64,000 nucleotides of DNA from Rubripirellula tenax (GTDB taxonomy: Bacteria; Planctomycetota; Planctomycetia; Pirellulales; Pirellulaceae), in NCBI RefSeq assembly GCF_007860125.1, contig NZ_SJPW01000003.1, forward strand, positions 124,001 through 188,000, written 5' to 3'. Positions within the stretch are counted from its first letter, which is position 1. Each line of letters opens with the position of its first letter. The notes beneath the pieces were generated by a model. The model saw only the letters and a program-made list of their open reading frames with translations. It was not told the DNA's origin and searched no databases. Positions 16,245-25,713 of this stretch are shown one piece after another. A program made the position numbers and the translations under genes.

Positions 16245-18830
16245 ATGAGCGACGCCCCCACCGCAGACACCCCCGACGAAAGTGCATCGGAAGAGAACCA
16301 GCCCGCGACCAACGCGAGCTCGGCATCCACCACCCAGGCGTCGACCATCCCGGCGGCCAACAAAGAGTATGAGGGCAAGGACCTTCAACACCTCTCGGAC
16401 CTTGAACACGTCCGCGAACGGCCCAGTATGTACATCGGCGACGCCAGCAATCGGGGCCTTCACCACCTGGTCTACGAAGTCGTTGACAACTCGATCGATG
16501 AAGCGATGGCGGGCTTTGCCAAGTCGGTCAGCGTCGTCGTCCACACCGACGGCAGCGTCACGGTCGAGGACGACGGTCGCGGGATCCCGATCGACCGCCA
16601 CGATCAATTGTCCGAAGAACTCGACCGCGAAGTCACCACGCTCGAAGGCGTGATGACGGTCTTGAAGTTCGGCGGAAAATTCAAGAAGGGTGCCTATCAA
16701 ACGTCCGGCGGTTTGCACGGCGTCGGTGTCACGGTGGTGAACTTTTTGAGCCAATGGGCCAACGTCGAAGTCAGTCGCGAAGGGTTCACGTGGACTCAGG
16801 AATACGAACGCGGCATACCGACAACGCCCGTCACCAAGGGTCGTGTCACCAAGAAGACCGGAACCAAGGTGACGTTCAAAGCGGACGGCCAGATCTTTAG
16901 CACCACCAAGTACAGCTACGACACGCTGTACAAACGATTGCAAGAATTGGCGTTCTTGAATTCGGGCGTGCATATCAAGTACTTGGACGAGCGAAACGGC
17001 GAGGGCGGCGACTTCAAATACGAACGGGGCATCGTCGAATTCGTCGAACACCTCAACCGAGCCAGCGACCCAGTTCACGCCGACGTGATCCGCATCGTCG
17101 GTGAAAAGGATGGCGTCCAGTACGACATGGCGCTGCAGTACACGACCGAATACACCGAGAACGTCCAGTCCTACGTCAACAATATTCACACCACGGAGGG
17201 CGGAACCCACGAATCGGGTTTCCGCAGTGGTTTGACGCGGACGCTGAACAACTATGGCAAGAAAGAGAATCTGTTCAAAGGCGTCGCGCCGGCGGGCGAC
17301 GATTTCCGGGAAGGCATCACCGCCGTCATCAGTGTTCGTGTGCCCGAGCCGCAATTCGAAGGCCAGACGAAAACCAAACTCGGTAACAGTTACGTCGACG
17401 GCATCATCAGCGGTGCGGTGGGCGAACAGCTTTCCAAGTACATGGAAGAGAATCCTCGCGTCGCGGTCACGATTGTTCGCAAGGGCATGTTGGCGGCGGA
17501 AGCACGCGAGGCTGCTCGCAAGGCCAAAGACTTGCTTCGCAAACGCAAAGATGCGTTGTCCGGCGGCGGCTTGCCGGGCAAACTTCGCGATTGCATCAGC
17601 AAGAATCGGGACGAGTGCGAACTGTACTTGGTGGAAGGTGATTCGGCCGGTGGATCGGCCGAGGGCGGACGGATGCGAGAGTATCAGGCGATTCTTCCGC
17701 TTCGCGGAAAGATTATCAACGCTTACAAATCTCGCGAAGCGAAGGTGCTGGAGAACACCGAAGTCCAATCGATGATCCAAGCGATTGGCACCGGCATCGG
17801 CGCCGATCAAGACTTGACCAAACGTCGGTATGACAAGATCGTCATCATGACCGACGCCGACGTCGATGGCAGCCACATTCGGACGCTGCTGTTGTGCTTC
17901 TTTTATCGACAGATGTACGAGTTGGTTGCGCGGGGTCACGTCTATGTTGCCCAGCCGCCATTGTTTCGTGTCCAACACGGCAAGAAACGGTACTACATCC
18001 AAACCGATGGCGAGATGAAGACTCAGTTGCTCGAACGCGGTTTGAATGACACGATCTTTGAAGCGGAAGACGGTCGGCGTGTCGAAGGCGACCAAATGCG
18101 TGCGCTATGTACGTCGCTGGCCGCAATGGAAGACGCCGTCGTCGCGCTGGAACAACGTGGCATCAGCTTGCGAAGCCACGCCATGCGTTACGATCCCGTT
18201 GCCGAGAAGCTGCCTTCCCTGCTGGTGACCCACGGTAACGAAGAAAATTGGTTCATGACCCAGGACGCGGTTGAAGAATTCTTGAACCAGCGAAACTTGA
18301 CTCTCGACATCGAAGAAGACGACGACGACGAGCTGGAGATCACCGACGACACAACGGCGACTCCGGCCGAACCCAAGATCAAAACGCCACCGGACAACTT
18401 GGCCCACCTGACCGAATTGCACGAGGTCCGAACGATCAACAGCGGCCTGAAGGATCTGCAAACTCTCGGCTTCAGCGTCGACGATCTGATTCCGATCGAG
18501 CGAACGGGATCGACAACCGCGCGGTTCGAATTGGTACGCGGCGAAGACATCCGGCGTCCCATGGAAGATCTTCGCGGGCTGCTGCCCGAAGTTCGCGCAG
18601 CCGGCGAAAAAGGACTGCAAGTGACTCGCTTTAAGGGGCTGGGTGAAATGAACGCGGAAGAGCTTCGCGAAACAACCCTGGACCCGGCCAACCGAACACT
18701 GTTGAAGGTCAACTTAACCGACGCCGGTGCCGCCGACGAAATGTTTCGATTGCTGATGGGCGACAAGGTCGAGCCACGTCGCGAGTTCATCGAAACTCAC
18801 GCGCTGGATGTACGAAACCTGGACGTTTAG
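16245..18830 (+). CDS. gyrB: DNA gyrase subunit B
   Basis: The protein has 861 aa. A Ser/Thr/Ala-rich tail of about 40 residues precedes the GHKL ATPase (YEVVDNSIDEAMAG with Glu78/Asn82; VEDDGRGIPID; GLHGVGVTVVN). Then come the transducer, the TOPRIM domain (EGDSAGGSAEGGR from Glu464; MTDADVDGSHIRTLLL) and the C-terminal gyrase block (RFKGLGEMNAEEL). An acidic insert at about 690-725 (IEEDDDDELEITDDTT) interrupts the C-terminal part. With GyrA, encoded elsewhere, it introduces negative supercoils. ATG 16245 (MSDAPTADT) is preferred to an upstream GTG at 16206 because a ribosome-binding-like AGG precedes it and the GTG version begins with a hydrophobic run foreign to the family. Confidence 0.97.
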   Translation: MSDAPTADTPDESASEENQPATNASSASTTQASTIPAANKEYEGKDLQHLSDLEHVRERPSMYIGDASNRGLHHLVYEVVDNSIDEAMAGFAKSVSVVVHTDGSVTVEDDGRGIPIDRHDQLSEELDREVTTLEGVMTVLKFGGKFKKGAYQTSGGLHGVGVTVVNFLSQWANVEVSREGFTWTQEYERGIPTTPVTKGRVTKKTGTKVTFKADGQIFSTTKYSYDTLYKRLQELAFLNSGVHIKYLDERNGEGGDFKYERGIVEFVEHLNRASDPVHADVIRIVGEKDGVQYDMALQYTTEYTENVQSYVNNIHTTEGGTHESGFRSGLTRTLNNYGKKENLFKGVAPAGDDFREGITAVISVRVPEPQFEGQTKTKLGNSYVDGIISGAVGEQLSKYMEENPRVAVTIVRKGMLAAEAREAARKAKDLLRKRKDALSGGGLPGKLRDCISKNRDECELYLVEGDSAGGSAEGGRMREYQAILPLRGKIINAYKSREAKVLENTEVQSMIQAIGTGIGADQDLTKRRYDKIVIMTDADVDGSHIRTLLLCFFYRQMYELVARGHVYVAQPPLFRVQHGKKRYYIQTDGEMKTQLLERGLNDTIFEAEDGRRVEGDQMRALCTSLAAMEDAVVALEQRGISLRSHAMRYDPVAEKLPSLLVTHGNEENWFMTQDAVEEFLNQRNLTLDIEEDDDDELEITDDTTATPAEPKIKTPPDNLAHLTELHEVRTINSGLKDLQTLGFSVDDLIPIERTGSTTARFELVRGEDIRRPMEDLRGLLPEVRAAGEKGLQVTRFKGLGEMNAEELRETTLDPANRTLLKVNLTDAGAADEMFRLLMGDKVEPRREFIETHALDVRNLDV

Positions 18831-18880
18831 AACCTCGATACCAGGCGACCGGTACCGGGCGATAGGAATGATTGGCGGCC

Positions 18881-20899
18881 ATGAATCGACTCGCTGAATC
18901 GCTCTCGCCTTATCTGCTTCAACACCAAACCAATCCGGTGGATTGGTTCCCGTGGGGCGACGAGGCGTTTGAGTTGGCGCGGTCCACGGACCGACCGGTC
19001 TTTTTATCGATCGGGTATGCGGCGTGCCATTGGTGTCATGTGATGGAACGCGAGAGTTTTGAGAATACGGCGATCGCCAAATTTTTGAATGACTATTTCG
19101 TTTGCGTCAAAGTTGATCGCGAAGAACGACCGGACGTCGACCACGTTTACATGAGTGCGGTCCAGTTGATGACCGGGCGCGGCGGTTGGCCAATGAGCGT
19201 GTTTTTGAATCACGTTCGCCAACCGTTCTACGCTGGTACGTATTGGCCGCCCACGTCGCGACAGGGCATGCCCGGATTCGGACAAGTGCTCGACGCGATC
19301 GCGGCCGCTTGGAATGAACGCCGTGACGAAGTCAATCAGCACGCCGACCAAATGAACGATGCGATGATTGGATTGGCGACGGGCACCTCCGAAGTTACGT
19401 CGGCGATACCGGATGCGTGTTTGGTTGACCAAGCCGTCGATGACTTGCTCGATCGCTTTGACGACCAAGAAGGCGGGTTTGGCAGCGCGCCCAAGTTTCC
19501 TCATGCCACGGACTTGGACTTGCTGCTTCGGCGGGCCGCCGTCAGCGGCGACGAGCGATTGATTCACGCCGCCGAATGGACGCTCGACAAGATGGCGTGC
19601 GGAGGCATCCACGATCACATCGGCGGCGGGTTCGCCCGGTACAGCGTCGACGGGCGTTGGTTGGTGCCACACTTTGAAAAGATGCTGTACGACAACGCCC
19701 TGTTAGCTGAAGTCTATGTCCGCGCCTATCAAGTCACGGGGAACGAAAGACACGCCGACGTCGCCAAACAGACGCTTGACTATCTTTGCCGCGAAATGGT
19801 GGACGACGCCGGCGGGTTCCATTGCAGCGAGGATGCTGACAGCGAAGGCATCGAGGGCAAATATTATGTCTGGACACCCGATGAAGTCATACAAGCACTC
19901 GGCGAAGTACGGGGCCGACGGTTCTGTGAAGTCTACGACATCACATCGGACGGCAATTTCGAAGGCAAGTCGATCGCCCATTTGAAATTTTCCGTCGGCA
20001 ATGCAGAACTGGCGGCGGAGCTAGCCGAGGATCGAGAACGGCTTCGGCAAGTACGCGACGGGCGGGTCCACCCCAGTCGCGATGATAAAGTCATCACCGC
20101 CTGGAACTCGCTGGCGATCAAATCACTTGCCATTGCCGGCGCGGTATTGAATGAGCCGCGTTACATCGAAGCCGCTGAGCGTTCGGCGAAATTCGTGTTG
20201 TCGACGATGCTTCAGCCCAATCAGCGACTGCTGCACGCGTATCGTGACGGCCAGCCACATCTTGAAGGTTATGTCGATGATTACGCTTATACGATTGCGG
20301 CGTTCATCGCGTTGTTCGAGGCAACCGGACGCGCACGCTGGATCGCGCGGGCGACCAAGTTGGCGGACACGATGCTGGCCCATTTCGAGGACTCCGATCG
20401 GGGCGGATTTTATTACTCGGCTGATGTTGGCGAAGCACTGATCGCCAAGACAAAGGACTGGCATGACGGATCGTTGATCAGCGGAAACGCATCGGCGGCA
20501 CACACGTTGTTGCAATTGTCGCGACTGTGTGATCGCGACGACTTTCGTTTGGCGGCCGAGCGAACGCTGACCGCGGGCGGGGAAGTTCTGGACAAGCAAG
20601 CCGCGGCTTGCGGGGGGCTGATTTCGGTACTGGACCTACATCACGGCCAATCCGAACAATGGGTGCTTGCAGTTCCCGATATGCAAGCGATGCAATTAGC
20701 GCGGACGAAGTTTCTGAAACGCTTTCGTCCCCGGGCGACGATCTCTTGGGTAGTCGGCGAGTCGCCGGAGTCGGGACCCGTTGTCGCGATCAATGCTGGG
20801 CGTGGTCCGATCGATGGCCAGACGACTCTTTATCGATGCATGGGTCATCAATGTGATCCACCGCTAACGAATGACGCGCTCGATCGAGCACTTCAGTAG
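18881..20899 (+). CDS. YyaL-family protein: thioredoxin-like domain plus six-hairpin domain
   Basis: The protein has 672 aa, the usual length for the YyaL/SSP411 family. The N-terminal thioredoxin-like domain contains [14 protein letters not shown] (C49-H-W-C52) and [12 protein letters not shown]. From about 200 it continues as an (alpha/alpha)6 barrel of the N-acylglucosamine-epimerase type ([65 protein letters not shown]). The function is unproven; a redox-linked or sugar-related role is often proposed. ATG 18881 is chosen over a TTG at 18872. It starts 50 bp after gyrB and could share its transcript. Confidence 0.9.
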   Translation: MNRLAESLSPYLLQHQTNPVDWFPWGDEAFELARSTDRPVFLSIGYAACHWCHVMERESFENTAIAKFLNDYFVCVKVDREERPDVDHVYMSAVQLMTGRGGWPMSVFLNHVRQPFYAGTYWPPTSRQGMPGFGQVLDAIAAAWNERRDEVNQHADQMNDAMIGLATGTSEVTSAIPDACLVDQAVDDLLDRFDDQEGGFGSAPKFPHATDLDLLLRRAAVSGDERLIHAAEWTLDKMACGGIHDHIGGGFARYSVDGRWLVPHFEKMLYDNALLAEVYVRAYQVTGNERHADVAKQTLDYLCREMVDDAGGFHCSEDADSEGIEGKYYVWTPDEVIQALGEVRGRRFCEVYDITSDGNFEGKSIAHLKFSVGNAELAAELAEDRERLRQVRDGRVHPSRDDKVITAWNSLAIKSLAIAGAVLNEPRYIEAAERSAKFVLSTMLQPNQRLLHAYRDGQPHLEGYVDDYAYTIAAFIALFEATGRARWIARATKLADTMLAHFEDSDRGGFYYSADVGEALIAKTKDWHDGSLISGNASAAHTLLQLSRLCDRDDFRLAAERTLTAGGEVLDKQAAACGGLISVLDLHHGQSEQWVLAVPDMQAMQLARTKFLKRFRPRATISWVVGESPESGPVVAINAGRGPIDGQTTLYRCMGHQCDPPLTNDALDRALQ

Positions 20900-21002
20900 T
20901 CCAAGTGGGGTCGGATCGACCAGACCTGACAGTCGTAGACGTCACATCCGTTACGACCGGCGATTTCTAGCAAAGCGTTAAGGTTTCCCACGCCAGAGTA
21001 TT

Positions 21003-21030
21003 TTGACAGACGCGATTCGTGTCATAGGTT
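21003..21030 (+). promoter_or_regulatory. Promoter for the riboswitch-flp transcript
   Basis: TTGACA at 21003-21008, a 16-nt spacer, then TAGGTT at 21025-21030 form a sigma-70-like promoter. It sits about 85 nt before the riboswitch aptamer. No other good match is seen in 20900-21110, which otherwise holds nothing recognisable. Confidence 0.45.
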
Positions 21031-21114
21031 TCCAGTAGAAGTGAGCGGATCGGTGTTCGATCTGCTGCCGAGGCGAAACGAGTCACTGAATAGTGGTTTG
21101 CGAACTTCGGTCAG

Positions 21115-21227
21115 CCTTGCTTTCCATGACAAAGGCAAACCGCCCGAGAGGTCGGCACGCAAAGCTACGGATCCGTGGATGGATGTGAGCAATCACGTTT
21201 CACCCCAGGAAAGCCGGGCTGCCAAGG
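21115..21227 (+). promoter_or_regulatory. Cyclic-di-GMP-I (GEMM) riboswitch aptamer in the flp leader
   Basis: The segment shows the conserved blocks of the GEMM-I RNA in order: GGCAAACC (21134-21141), a short hairpin capped by GAGA, ACGCAAAGC (21157-21165) followed by TACGG, a variable second hairpin, and AGGAAAGCCGGGCTGCC before the closing CAAGG (21223-21227), which can pair with CCTTG (21115-21119). It is the aptamer that binds cyclic di-GMP. It lies 134 nt upstream of the flp pilin start. The region between (21228-21361) has a 9-bp hairpin (21280-21300, one G-U pair, loop CTT) without a U-run and a CTCGCGAG palindrome near the start codon, either of which could be the expression platform. 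Confidence 0.85.
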
Positions 21228-21361
21228 GTTACCAAGGCATGTCAGACGAAAGTCGGAAGACGGGCTGCTCCCTAACGGAAACGATTCACTTTGAGTCGTT
21301 CCTGAAAGTCGTCGTCGCATGTTGCTTACCCAACATGCTCTCACCTCGCGAGATATTTGAC

Positions 21362-21538
21362 ATGAAGAACTTCACGCAAAGCATTGTTAACTTCCTGAAG
21401 GAAGAAGATGGCCCGACCGCTGTTGAGTATGCGGTTATGTTGGCATTGATCGTCGTCGTTTGCTTGGCTGCTGTCGGTACCATCGGTACCAACGCAGAAG
21501 CCAAGTTCACCGAAGTCGGTAACGCAATCGGCAACTAG
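21362..21538 (+). CDS. flp: Flp-type pilin
   Basis: The protein has 58 aa, a normal Flp prepilin. Short basic leader MKNFTQSIVNFLKEEDG, then the processing site at Gly17 with Glu22-Tyr23 (PTAVEYAVMLALIVVV), the Flp-specific Glu-Tyr pair in the hydrophobic core. It is cleaved by the prepilin peptidase encoded downstream and polymerised into thin adhesive Tad pili. A frame extending upstream to 21041 runs through the riboswitch and is not real. Expression is probably set by the cyclic-di-GMP riboswitch directly upstream. Confidence 0.93.
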   Translation: MKNFTQSIVNFLKEEDGPTAVEYAVMLALIVVVCLAAVGTIGTNAEAKFTEVGNAIGN

Positions 21539-21747
21539 TTGATTGCCGTCGATTCTTTCGGCGGACCAAAAAGATATCTCGTCGCGACGCGGTGTGGGCT
21601 TTCATCGGCCCTCACCGCCGCGCCGGGATGCTTTTCGTTGAGGTCGGAACGAAGCAACCCTTCGCCCGAACCGAAACTTGAAACAGCCAACCGGACGCGC
21701 CCGCGTCACACGGCCCGCATCCGATCCACTGCGGGAGAACCCTGATC

Positions 21748-21858
21748 ATGAACTATCCATTGCTACCGGCTGATGCTGCGGCTTACGCCTGGCAACTGTC
21801 TTGCTGTCTCGTGACGTTACTGTTCGCGATGTTCAGTTGGATGATCGGCCCACGTTAG
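21748..21858 (+). CDS. 36-aa membrane peptide in the Tad locus
   Basis: ATG 21748 with GGGAG about 10 nt upstream opens MNYPLLPADAAAYAWQLSCC, followed by one hydrophobic helix (LVTLLFAMFSWMIG), ending at TAG 21858. It lies between flp and the prepilin peptidase on the same strand. Small hydrophobic peptides are sometimes found in pilus loci, but no family was recognised. The ribosome-binding site and position support translation. The 21539-21747 stretch before it holds nothing identifiable. Confidence 0.5.
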   Translation: MNYPLLPADAAAYAWQLSCCLVTLLFAMFSWMIGPR

Positions 21859-21995
21859 TAACCCACCCACCTTGGCTGTCTCGCCACCGGCGGAGCCCTC
21901 CGAACGTTTCCGACGCGATCGCATTGCGATTGCCGCGGTTCGAATCGGCCGAGACAAAAAACGCACGCACGCAACATCCTTCACGGGGAAACAAT

Positions 21996-22559
21996 ATGAC
22001 CACCTTATTCGCCGGCATCGCCGAAAACTGGACCGTCTGGTTCGTCACCATCGTATTGGTGGTCGCCGCTGTCATTGATGGCAAGATTCTGAAAGTACCT
22101 AACTGGTTGACTTTCCCATTCATCATGATGGGCTGGGTCCACTGGACGATTCAGGGCGGCATTGGAATGCAGGGGCTGATGTACAGCCTGCTCGGTACCG
22201 TTGTCGGAACGATGTGCCTGCTGTTGCTTCGCAACCGCGGCGGTATGGGTGCTGGCGACGTGAAACTGCTCGCCGGCGTCGGTGCTTGGTTGGGTGCAGT
22301 CGTCACTCTTTACGCATTCGCCGCGACAGCCATCGTCGGTGGAATCATGGCAGCAGTCATGATTTGGAGAAGCGGCGAATGGGAAAAGCACTTTGCCATG
22401 GCTCACAGAATCATCCATGAATGGAAGACCGTTCGTAAACCTGCCGCGCTCGCCGCCATCGCCCGCGAACGTAAGCCGACCATGTACTTGCTGCCCTACG
22501 GAATTCCGATGGCCATTGGATCGATCGCGTACTTCGCTCTGGCAGGCATGCTGGTGTAA
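21996..22559 (+). CDS. cpaA: Prepilin peptidase, A24 family (TadV/CpaA)
   Basis: The protein has 187 aa with about five membrane segments. The two catalytic Asp of the A24 aspartic prepilin peptidases are in AAVIDGKILKVPNW (Asp28) and GGMGAGDVKLLAGVG (Asp87, the GxGD motif). Like other TadV proteins it lacks the N-methylating domain of PilD. It processes the Flp prepilin at the inner membrane. GGGGAAA before ATG 21996 decides this start; a longer frame from TTG 21801 has an Arg-rich, non-protein-like beginning. Confidence 0.92.
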   Translation: MTTLFAGIAENWTVWFVTIVLVVAAVIDGKILKVPNWLTFPFIMMGWVHWTIQGGIGMQGLMYSLLGTVVGTMCLLLLRNRGGMGAGDVKLLAGVGAWLGAVVTLYAFAATAIVGGIMAAVMIWRSGEWEKHFAMAHRIIHEWKTVRKPAALAAIARERKPTMYLLPYGIPMAIGSIAYFALAGMLV

Positions 22560-22828
22560 TCGCGTGCACGTCCAATCGTGAAACAAGTAAATCAAGGCAT
22601 CGGCCGAGCGGGGCTTCCTCGCACGGCCGTTGTCAATTTGTAACGACTGAGTCGCTGAAACCAATTGAGTCATGCGAGCCGGTCGTATCGGTGATGCATC
22701 GCCGATCGTATGGGTTGCAGCGGCATACGCTCTTGTACCGAAACACCCTCTTAGCCGAATTCGTTTCCACGTTTTGGAATGCGTTGTAGGTTCAGTGCGG
22801 CCCGTGTCACAACGACCCAAAAGTTCCC

Positions 22829-23905
22829 ATGCGAAAATCACTTTACCTACTGATCGCTCTGGTGTGCGGCACCGTTGCCACCGTCATGGCGAATCAATGG
22901 CTCAAAGCGCAGGCCAACGGCCAGGGTGGCGGCAGCACAACGGAGATTTTCGTTGCCACAGCCGCAATTGACATTGGCGAAGAAATCACGCCCGAACGGA
23001 TTCGTTTGGAGCAGTGGCCCACCGATCGGATCCCCCAGGGTTCGTCAGGTGACTTTGAATCATTGAAGGGCAAATACGCCAAGCAACGTTTTTACGTCGG
23101 CGAGGCAATCATGCCCGTGAAACTTATGGACGAGAATTGGACGACCGTCCCCAAAGGCTACCGTGTGGTGGCGTTGAAGGCTGCGGACGTGACGATTGCC
23201 AACCTAATTCAACCGGGTGATCGCGTCGATGTGCTGGCATACTTCACCAAGAGCGACCTGATTCCTCAAAGCATGAGCAAGACCGTCTTGATGGGCGTTC
23301 GCGTTTACGCTCTTGATGGTGACACCGAACGCCGGGCAGGCGAAGACAAGTCAAAAAATCTGCGTAACATCCAATTGCTGATCCACGAAAAGGACACCGA
23401 CGCTTGGCAATACGCCCAAGAGCTGGGGAACGTGCGATTGAGCTTGGGGAGTGACGCAGACTACAGCAACGAGGATGGATCCAACCAAGCCGGTCGCGAA
23501 TTTTTGACCTGGCTGGAAGATCATCGCGTCGCTCAGGAAGAATCCGAGCGAGAGAAAGCTCTTGCTAAAGAACGTGAACGCCGCGAACTCGCTTCTTCAC
23601 GTCAAGTGAAACCGGTCGCTAACGACACAAAGAAACGCGATGAAAACGGTTTCTCGATGTTCAAGATGACCGAAGGTCGGATGACGGAATACTGGATCGT
23701 GCCTGGTAAGTTGCCCGTGCGGATCGGTGAAGTCGGTGGTGAGAGTGATTCGCCATCTGAATCCATGACCGAGAACGCGCCGCCCGCAGCGACGACGCCC
23801 GAAGACAAAGATGCTGATGAAGATTACAGCTACTTGACTGGTGAAAACAGCCCGCTCTATCAATCGACATCGCCTCCGGGCGGACGTGGATCGGCCAGCG
23901 AGTAG
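22829..23905 (+). CDS. cpaB: Flp pilus assembly protein CpaB/RcpC
   Basis: The protein has 358 aa. N-terminal membrane anchor (SLYLLIALVCGTVATVM), then an SAF domain (FVATAAIDIGEEITPERIRL, IMPVKLMDENW, about 45-115) and the RcpC/CpaB domain (GYRVVALKAADVTIANLIQP, GDRVDVLAYF). A Glu/Lys/Arg-rich coiled stretch (about 225-260) and an acidic C-terminal tail make it longer than typical CpaB. It is thought to act in the periplasm with the secretin. ATG 22829 has no clear ribosome-binding site. The 269 bp between cpaA and cpaB hold no recognisable element. Confidence 0.9.
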   Translation: MRKSLYLLIALVCGTVATVMANQWLKAQANGQGGGSTTEIFVATAAIDIGEEITPERIRLEQWPTDRIPQGSSGDFESLKGKYAKQRFYVGEAIMPVKLMDENWTTVPKGYRVVALKAADVTIANLIQPGDRVDVLAYFTKSDLIPQSMSKTVLMGVRVYALDGDTERRAGEDKSKNLRNIQLLIHEKDTDAWQYAQELGNVRLSLGSDADYSNEDGSNQAGREFLTWLEDHRVAQEESEREKALAKERERRELASSRQVKPVANDTKKRDENGFSMFKMTEGRMTEYWIVPGKLPVRIGEVGGESDSPSESMTENAPPAATTPEDKDADEDYSYLTGENSPLYQSTSPPGGRGSASE

Positions 23906-24068
23906 CTGACAGCTTGTGGCGACGCTGTCACCACGAAATACGACGACTTAGCCCCTTTTTACTATCGTTACCCGCAGAGACCGTTGGCGCAGAACCTTAC
24001 CACCATGGTTCGTTTCGGTGTCACCGTTTGGATGGATCCAAATCAGGTCTCGCAAGGATGCTTTTGCA

Positions 24069-25631
24069 ATGGAAACGAACCGTTCGACGGCGAAACTTTT
24101 GGCCGCCATTTTCACGCTTGCTTTGGCAGGCAACCTTAGCCCCGACAGCGTTTCGGCTCAATCGAGTCCGGTACGCCTGGCGTCGGACACGTCGACGGTA
24201 AACCGCAACATCTCACAGTCGGTTGAACGATTGGAAATGTTGGTCAAGAGTAGCCGCATTTTGACTTTGGAAGATCGCATTCCAAAGTTTCAAGTTCACA
24301 ACGAAGGGATCCTGGGGGCGACACCTGTGTCGCAGAACCAGATTCAAATCTTCGCCAAGACGCCAGGCACGACCCAGCTGAACCTTTGGGACACGAACGA
24401 AAAGCTCTACACGGTCGACGTGACCGTGATGCCCGACGCTCGCGAAGTCGAAGGCATCTTGGCCTCCCAACTGCCGTTGGCATCGCTTAAGGTCTTGCCA
24501 GTCAATACCAGCGCGATCATCTCGGGCAGCGTCACGAACGTCGACGAAGTGGACCGTGCGGTTGCGATTGTTGAACAGTTCTACCCAACGGTTGTAAACA
24601 ACATTCGTGTCGTCGGGGTGCAACAGATCCTGCTTCACACCAAGATCATGGAAGTCTCGCGAACGAAACTTCGTGACTTGGGAATCGATTGGGGAAGCTT
24701 CACTCAGGATGCGTTCTTCTACAGCTCGCCAGGCAGCCTGATTGATCTTGGACAAAGCAACGTATCAGGTCTGATTCCATCCACCGAAGGTGCTCTAAGC
24801 GGAACCAACCGTATGTTTGCTGGCGGTGGCGACTTCACCGCCATGATCACCGCCTTGCGTCGTCAAGACTTGATCAAGTTCTTGGCCGAGCCAACGGTCG
24901 TCGCGACCCACGGTCGTCCGGCGCGTTTCAACGTCGGTGGTAAGGTCCCGTACTTGGTTCCCTCGGGTAATGGATCCATCACGGTCCAGTACGAAGAGTT
25001 TGGCACCGCAGTCGACTTCCTGCCCTTTGTTGTCGGCCCCGGTCGAGTGCGATTGGAAGTCCGCCCCGAAGTTTCCGAACCGGATGCTTCGAACGGGATC
25101 ACCGCTGCCGGTGTTTCGGTGACGGCATTCCGTTCACGCTACGTCGAAACAGCCGTCGAATTGCAAGCCGGACAAACGTTTGCGATCGCAGGCTTGCTGC
25201 AGAGCCGAACCGAGTCGGTCACTCGTGCAACACCCCTGTTGGGCGAATTACCCTACATCGGAACCATGTTCCGCCGTGTACGTGAAGAACGTAACGATAT
25301 CGAGTTGCTGATCACGGTCACACCTGAATTCGTAAGTGCGATGGATCCTCACGAAGTACCTCGCGGCGGCCCCGGACTCAACTCGACGTCGCCCACCGAC
25401 TGCGAACTGTTTATGAAGGGACACATCGAAGTACCGAACACTTTGGGTGACAACTGCAACTGTCCAATCGAAAGCGACGGATTCAGCTATGGCCAAGACG
25501 CCCATGGTTACGGCGGACCTGTCGGAGCCAACGAAATTCACGGAGGCGTTGTACTGCCCCCGGGTGCGATCGTTCCGGGCAACGAACCGATTCAAGTCGG
25601 CGAAGGTGTCACGATCAGCTCGCCTCAGTAA
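24069..25631 (+). CDS. cpaC: Secretin of the Tad pilus (CpaC/RcpA)
   Basis: The protein has 520 aa. Signal peptide (LLAAIFTLALAGNLSPDSVSA). Residues about 60-130 form the pilus/secretin N-domain (ILTLEDRIPKFQVHNEGILG), about 130-200 a BON-like domain (VDEVDRAVAIVEQFYPTVVN), and about 275-440 the secretin core (FLAEPTVVATHGRPARFNVG, ETAVELQAGQTFAIAGLLQS, PLLGELPYIGTMFR, ELLITVTPEFV). It forms the outer-membrane pore through which Flp pili leave. AAGGA 11 nt before ATG 24069 decides the start over a GTG at 24018. The C-terminal tail (Pro/Gly-rich, ending near ISSPQ) is extra. Confidence 0.93.
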   Translation: METNRSTAKLLAAIFTLALAGNLSPDSVSAQSSPVRLASDTSTVNRNISQSVERLEMLVKSSRILTLEDRIPKFQVHNEGILGATPVSQNQIQIFAKTPGTTQLNLWDTNEKLYTVDVTVMPDAREVEGILASQLPLASLKVLPVNTSAIISGSVTNVDEVDRAVAIVEQFYPTVVNNIRVVGVQQILLHTKIMEVSRTKLRDLGIDWGSFTQDAFFYSSPGSLIDLGQSNVSGLIPSTEGALSGTNRMFAGGGDFTAMITALRRQDLIKFLAEPTVVATHGRPARFNVGGKVPYLVPSGNGSITVQYEEFGTAVDFLPFVVGPGRVRLEVRPEVSEPDASNGITAAGVSVTAFRSRYVETAVELQAGQTFAIAGLLQSRTESVTRATPLLGELPYIGTMFRRVREERNDIELLITVTPEFVSAMDPHEVPRGGPGLNSTSPTDCELFMKGHIEVPNTLGDNCNCPIESDGFSYGQDAHGYGGPVGANEIHGGVVLPPGAIVPGNEPIQVGEGVTISSPQ

Positions 25632-25713
25632 CTCGAAAGTCAACGCCCCTTTACTTGTACTTGCCTGAGACGGCTTCCTCTGTTCGATCTAATTTTTCCA
25701 TCGGTCAATCACA

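Noticed and set aside
16179-18095. 638-codon minus-strand frame across gyrB
   Set aside because: Mirror frame of gyrB, caused by its codon bias; Val/Phe/Asp-rich with no start signal or motif.
21041-21361. Upstream extension of the flp frame
   Set aside because: It runs through the riboswitch and lacks pilin-like sequence; ATG 21362 gives the normal Flp length.
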